From the NCBI GenBank assembly GCA_037951105.1, contig JBAMJV010010544.1, positions 1 through 64,000 on the forward strand: a stretch of DNA of 64,000 bases. The letters run 5' to 3'. A program made the translations under genes and the position numbers. This document shows, piece after piece, positions 62,454-64,000 of the stretch. The stretch comes from Echinarachnius parma. Lineage: Eukaryota > Echinodermata > Echinoidea > Clypeasteroida > Echinarachniidae. The notes under the pieces were generated by a model, which was not told where the DNA came from, did no database searches, and saw nothing but the letters and a program-made list of their open reading frames with translations. Position 1 is the first letter of the stretch, and the number at the start of each line of letters is the position of its first letter.

Positions 62454-62632
62454 CTCAAACTTGCTAGTGATGATGTTAGGCTGACTAGCATTCCCGGGGA
62501 AGACTCTACCCATGATTTGCTTGAGGACCCCAGCATCGTGTTGGTCGTGGCAGCAGAAGGAATGGAGGAGATTCTTCAGGCAAACCTCCACACCCAGTGT
62601 CCACTGCTCATCACCCAACTTCAGATAGATAC
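62454..62632 (-). CDS. Copy B exon 14 (hinge)
   Basis: 179 nt like its counterpart, with splice sites intact. Reads [18 protein letters not shown] and ends NIITSKFE. About ten amino-acid changes from copy A, and no lesion. Confidence 0.7.
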
Positions 62633-62973
62633 CTGTTGAAAAGATGTTGGATTGGATGGTGGTTAGGTTTAACCCTAATCAGGCCGGGTTATTTTGGCTA
62701 TGCTATAGCCAGGGGGGGTGGATTCCACCTCTTGGCCAATGAACGCGCGGCCGCCACAACATTTTGCACACAGATAGCTTGCGACATAATCTACAAGATT
62801 GCATTGTTATTTTTTTGAAAATAATAAACTTTTAATTAATTATGCAAATTAATGCAGAAATACCCTTTTTGTCTGTAAATCATTAAATATGGCTCAGAAA
62901 ATGCTAATTTTGTGCATGAATGTTCTTTATCAAAGGACAATGAAACATAATCGGGCAAGCAACAAGAACACTA

Positions 62974-63153
62974 TGGCAATGCACTCTGATAAGTGTGTGG
63001 ACTACTCCCCATATGTTTTGTATCAAAGCATTGTACAAAACATATGTTGAATTCAAACGAAGGGTAAACATAAATGTTGAGAAAATTGAACAAATTAACA
63101 TTTTGTGTACAAAATGTTTGGGGAGTAGTCCACAACTTTGCCAGAGTGCATTG
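62974..63153. mobile_element. Small inverted-repeat element inside the piggyBac-like MITE
   Basis: Ends TGGCAATGCACTCTG and its near complement; inner segments gtggactactcccca and tggggagtagtccac pair perfectly. Not present in the related copy at 44600-45300. Confidence 0.65.
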
Positions 63154-63624
63154 CCAATTTGAGTCACTCGTAGAAATAAATGGCTCTAAATGGATCAAAG
63201 AGCCATAGTTTTCTTATTTCTTGACCAATTGTGCTCAAATTTTCAGGGACTATTCATCCTATTTAGTGTCTTATAGTGCAAACAGTAATTTGTCTGGATT
63301 TCAACAGGTTTTCAACACTAAAAATTGCGACAGCCAAAATTTTCCTTATGTATTTCTTTGTTTTTGGAATTTCTTATGAATTTCTTTGTTTTTTTAACTT
63401 TGTTTTTTAATGTTTTTTTTTCAATGGAATAAATTATTGACCATTATCCAACCTTTTTTAGCCCATAATTAAAAGAATTGCAGTGATTAGAATGAAAAAT
63501 AATGAAGGTTTTGTGTATTCTAGGAAAAAATCAATTTCCATAGGATTTGTACACCACAAAATTCACTTACAAAAGGTCACATGACTTCAGAAAGGAAAAC
63601 CCGGTCATCGCAAATTTGGTTTCC

Positions 63625-63625
<1 letters not shown>

Positions 63626-63662
<37 letters not shown>
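63626..63662. repeat. Long C homopolymer
   Basis: About 37 C. Other G/C runs of 12 or more occur at 401-423, 613-638, 3836-3853, 19986-20020, 32487-32514, 43439-43457, 44362-44384, 45311-45326 and 55529-55542. Confidence 0.85.
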
Positions 63663-63664
<2 letters not shown>

Positions 63665-63697
63665 CCTGGTTAGGGTTAAGGTCAGTACGATGTCCTA

Positions 63698-63835
63698 GTG
63701 TTCTTGAGAACTCAACCCATGATTCGCTCGAGCACCCCAGCATCATTCTGGTGGTGGCAGCACAAGACACAGAGGAGTCTTCAGTCAAACCTCCACATCC
63801 AGCTCCCAGCGCTTATCCTTTTCCTTGTGGCCAAG
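63698..63835 (-). pseudogene. Decayed copy of exon 14 (copy B)
   Basis: Aligns with 22250-22465 of copy A (gattcgctcgagcacccca) but lacks the LINE tail that interrupts the copy-A version. That LINE tail therefore inserted after the segmental duplication. Confidence 0.6.
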
Positions 63836-64000
63836 TCAGAAAAGTAGAAACAAGATTTCTTGGATGCTACTGGCCTCAAACCAGACTTTAAATGGGCCTG
63901 AACAAAGAAATACAGTAAACAGACTGTTACATTTGGTTGCCCTGCCCATTAGGGCAAGTAGAATTTGGCATTAATGACATTTTGGTTGTCCTAGAGCTAA

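Larger units (their letters stand above)
47862..62632 (-). pseudogene. SMC6 copy B, 3' part of a tandem duplicate, probably decayed
   Basis: Minus-strand copy of SMC6 exons 14 and 18-25 in the same order. Recognised exons: 62632-62454, 59100-58870, 58170-58033, 57503-57385, 56105-56027, the exon-22 array 55467-54955, 51758-51600, 49764-49688, 47949-47862. Exons 15-17 are absent: sequence matching the flanking introns breaks off near 60010 and resumes near 62423. Because exon 14 ends and exon 18 starts in phase 0, the loss of 468 nt keeps the frame. Other changes: 21-nt in-frame losses in exons 21 and 24, two of three exon-22 versions broken, Walker B Glu to Gly, and a stop 11 codons early. 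The 5' part lies beyond the window. It is either a pseudogene or an expressed paralogue without a normal hinge or ATPase; I favour pseudogene. Confidence 0.8.
62673..63675. mobile_element. piggyBac-like MITE, 1003 bp, in copy B
   Basis: Ends CCCTAATCAGGCCGGG and CCGGCCTGGTTAGGG, flanked by TTAA on both sides (62669-62672, 63676-63679). Copy A has the empty site gtaggtttaaggtcag with one TTAA (22215-22218). Contains a smaller inverted-repeat insertion (62974-63153) and a 37-C run near its right end. No transposase. Confidence 0.85.

Noticed and set aside
1-64000. LTR retrovirus, Polinton or other capsid-bearing element
   Set aside because: No paired LTRs, and no polymerase, integrase, protease or capsid-like frames were recognised on either strand.

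Overview
The window is eukaryotic genomic DNA: long introns, GT-AG splice sites, abundant DNA transposons, LINE tails, TTAGGG-type telomeric tracts, and many microsatellites. The repeats include non-autonomous elements with internal tandem repeats, an ACGG/GGAC microsatellite and a terminal hairpin. Together these suggest a marine invertebrate, most likely an echinoderm such as a sea urchin. That assignment is inference from repeat style, not from a species-specific marker.

One complete protein-coding gene is present, on the minus strand. It is SMC6, the structural-maintenance-of-chromosomes ATPase of the SMC5/6 complex. Its coding exons run from the start codon at 36624 to the stop at 8449-8451. 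The 24 exon positions sum to 3348 coding bases (1115 codons plus stop, close to the roughly 1,090 residues of vertebrate SMC6), and every exon junction keeps phase. Walker A (residues 94-101), hinge, two coiled-coil arms, the LSGGERS signature and Walker B (DE at 1038-1039) are all readable. The 3' UTR probably runs to a poly(A) signal near 4281. A first non-coding exon must lie upstream of 36653.

Exon position 22 exists as three tandem versions (13537-13695, 13319-13477, 13099-13257). Each is exactly 159 nt, in phase 0, open, and flanked by working splice sites, with introns of only 59 and 61 nt between them. This is the layout of mutually exclusive alternative exons, in a gene for which I know of no such case. 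In addition, at least eleven exons of the gene have decayed tandem copies (exon echoes) beside them.

Upstream lies a second copy of the SMC6 3' part (copy B, about 45.5-64 kb, same strand, continuing past the window end). It keeps exon order and most reading frames. It has lost three consecutive hinge/coil exons in a frame-preserving way, broken two of the three exon-22 versions, changed the Walker B DE to DG, and gained an early stop. The exon-22 triplication and several exon echoes occur in both copies, so they predate the segmental duplication. Several transposons are present in only one copy and so postdate it.

Layout: 1-4200 intergenic repeats; 4260-8448 SMC6-A 3' UTR with two decayed last-exon copies; 8449-36653 SMC6-A exons and repeat-filled introns; 36660-45520 intergenic DNA made mostly of nested transposons, a long inverted repeat and a tRNA-like SINE head; 45520-47861 copy-B 3' UTR; 47862-64000 copy B. 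I saw no LTR retrovirus, Polinton or other capsid-bearing element, no CRISPR array and no convincing second gene.
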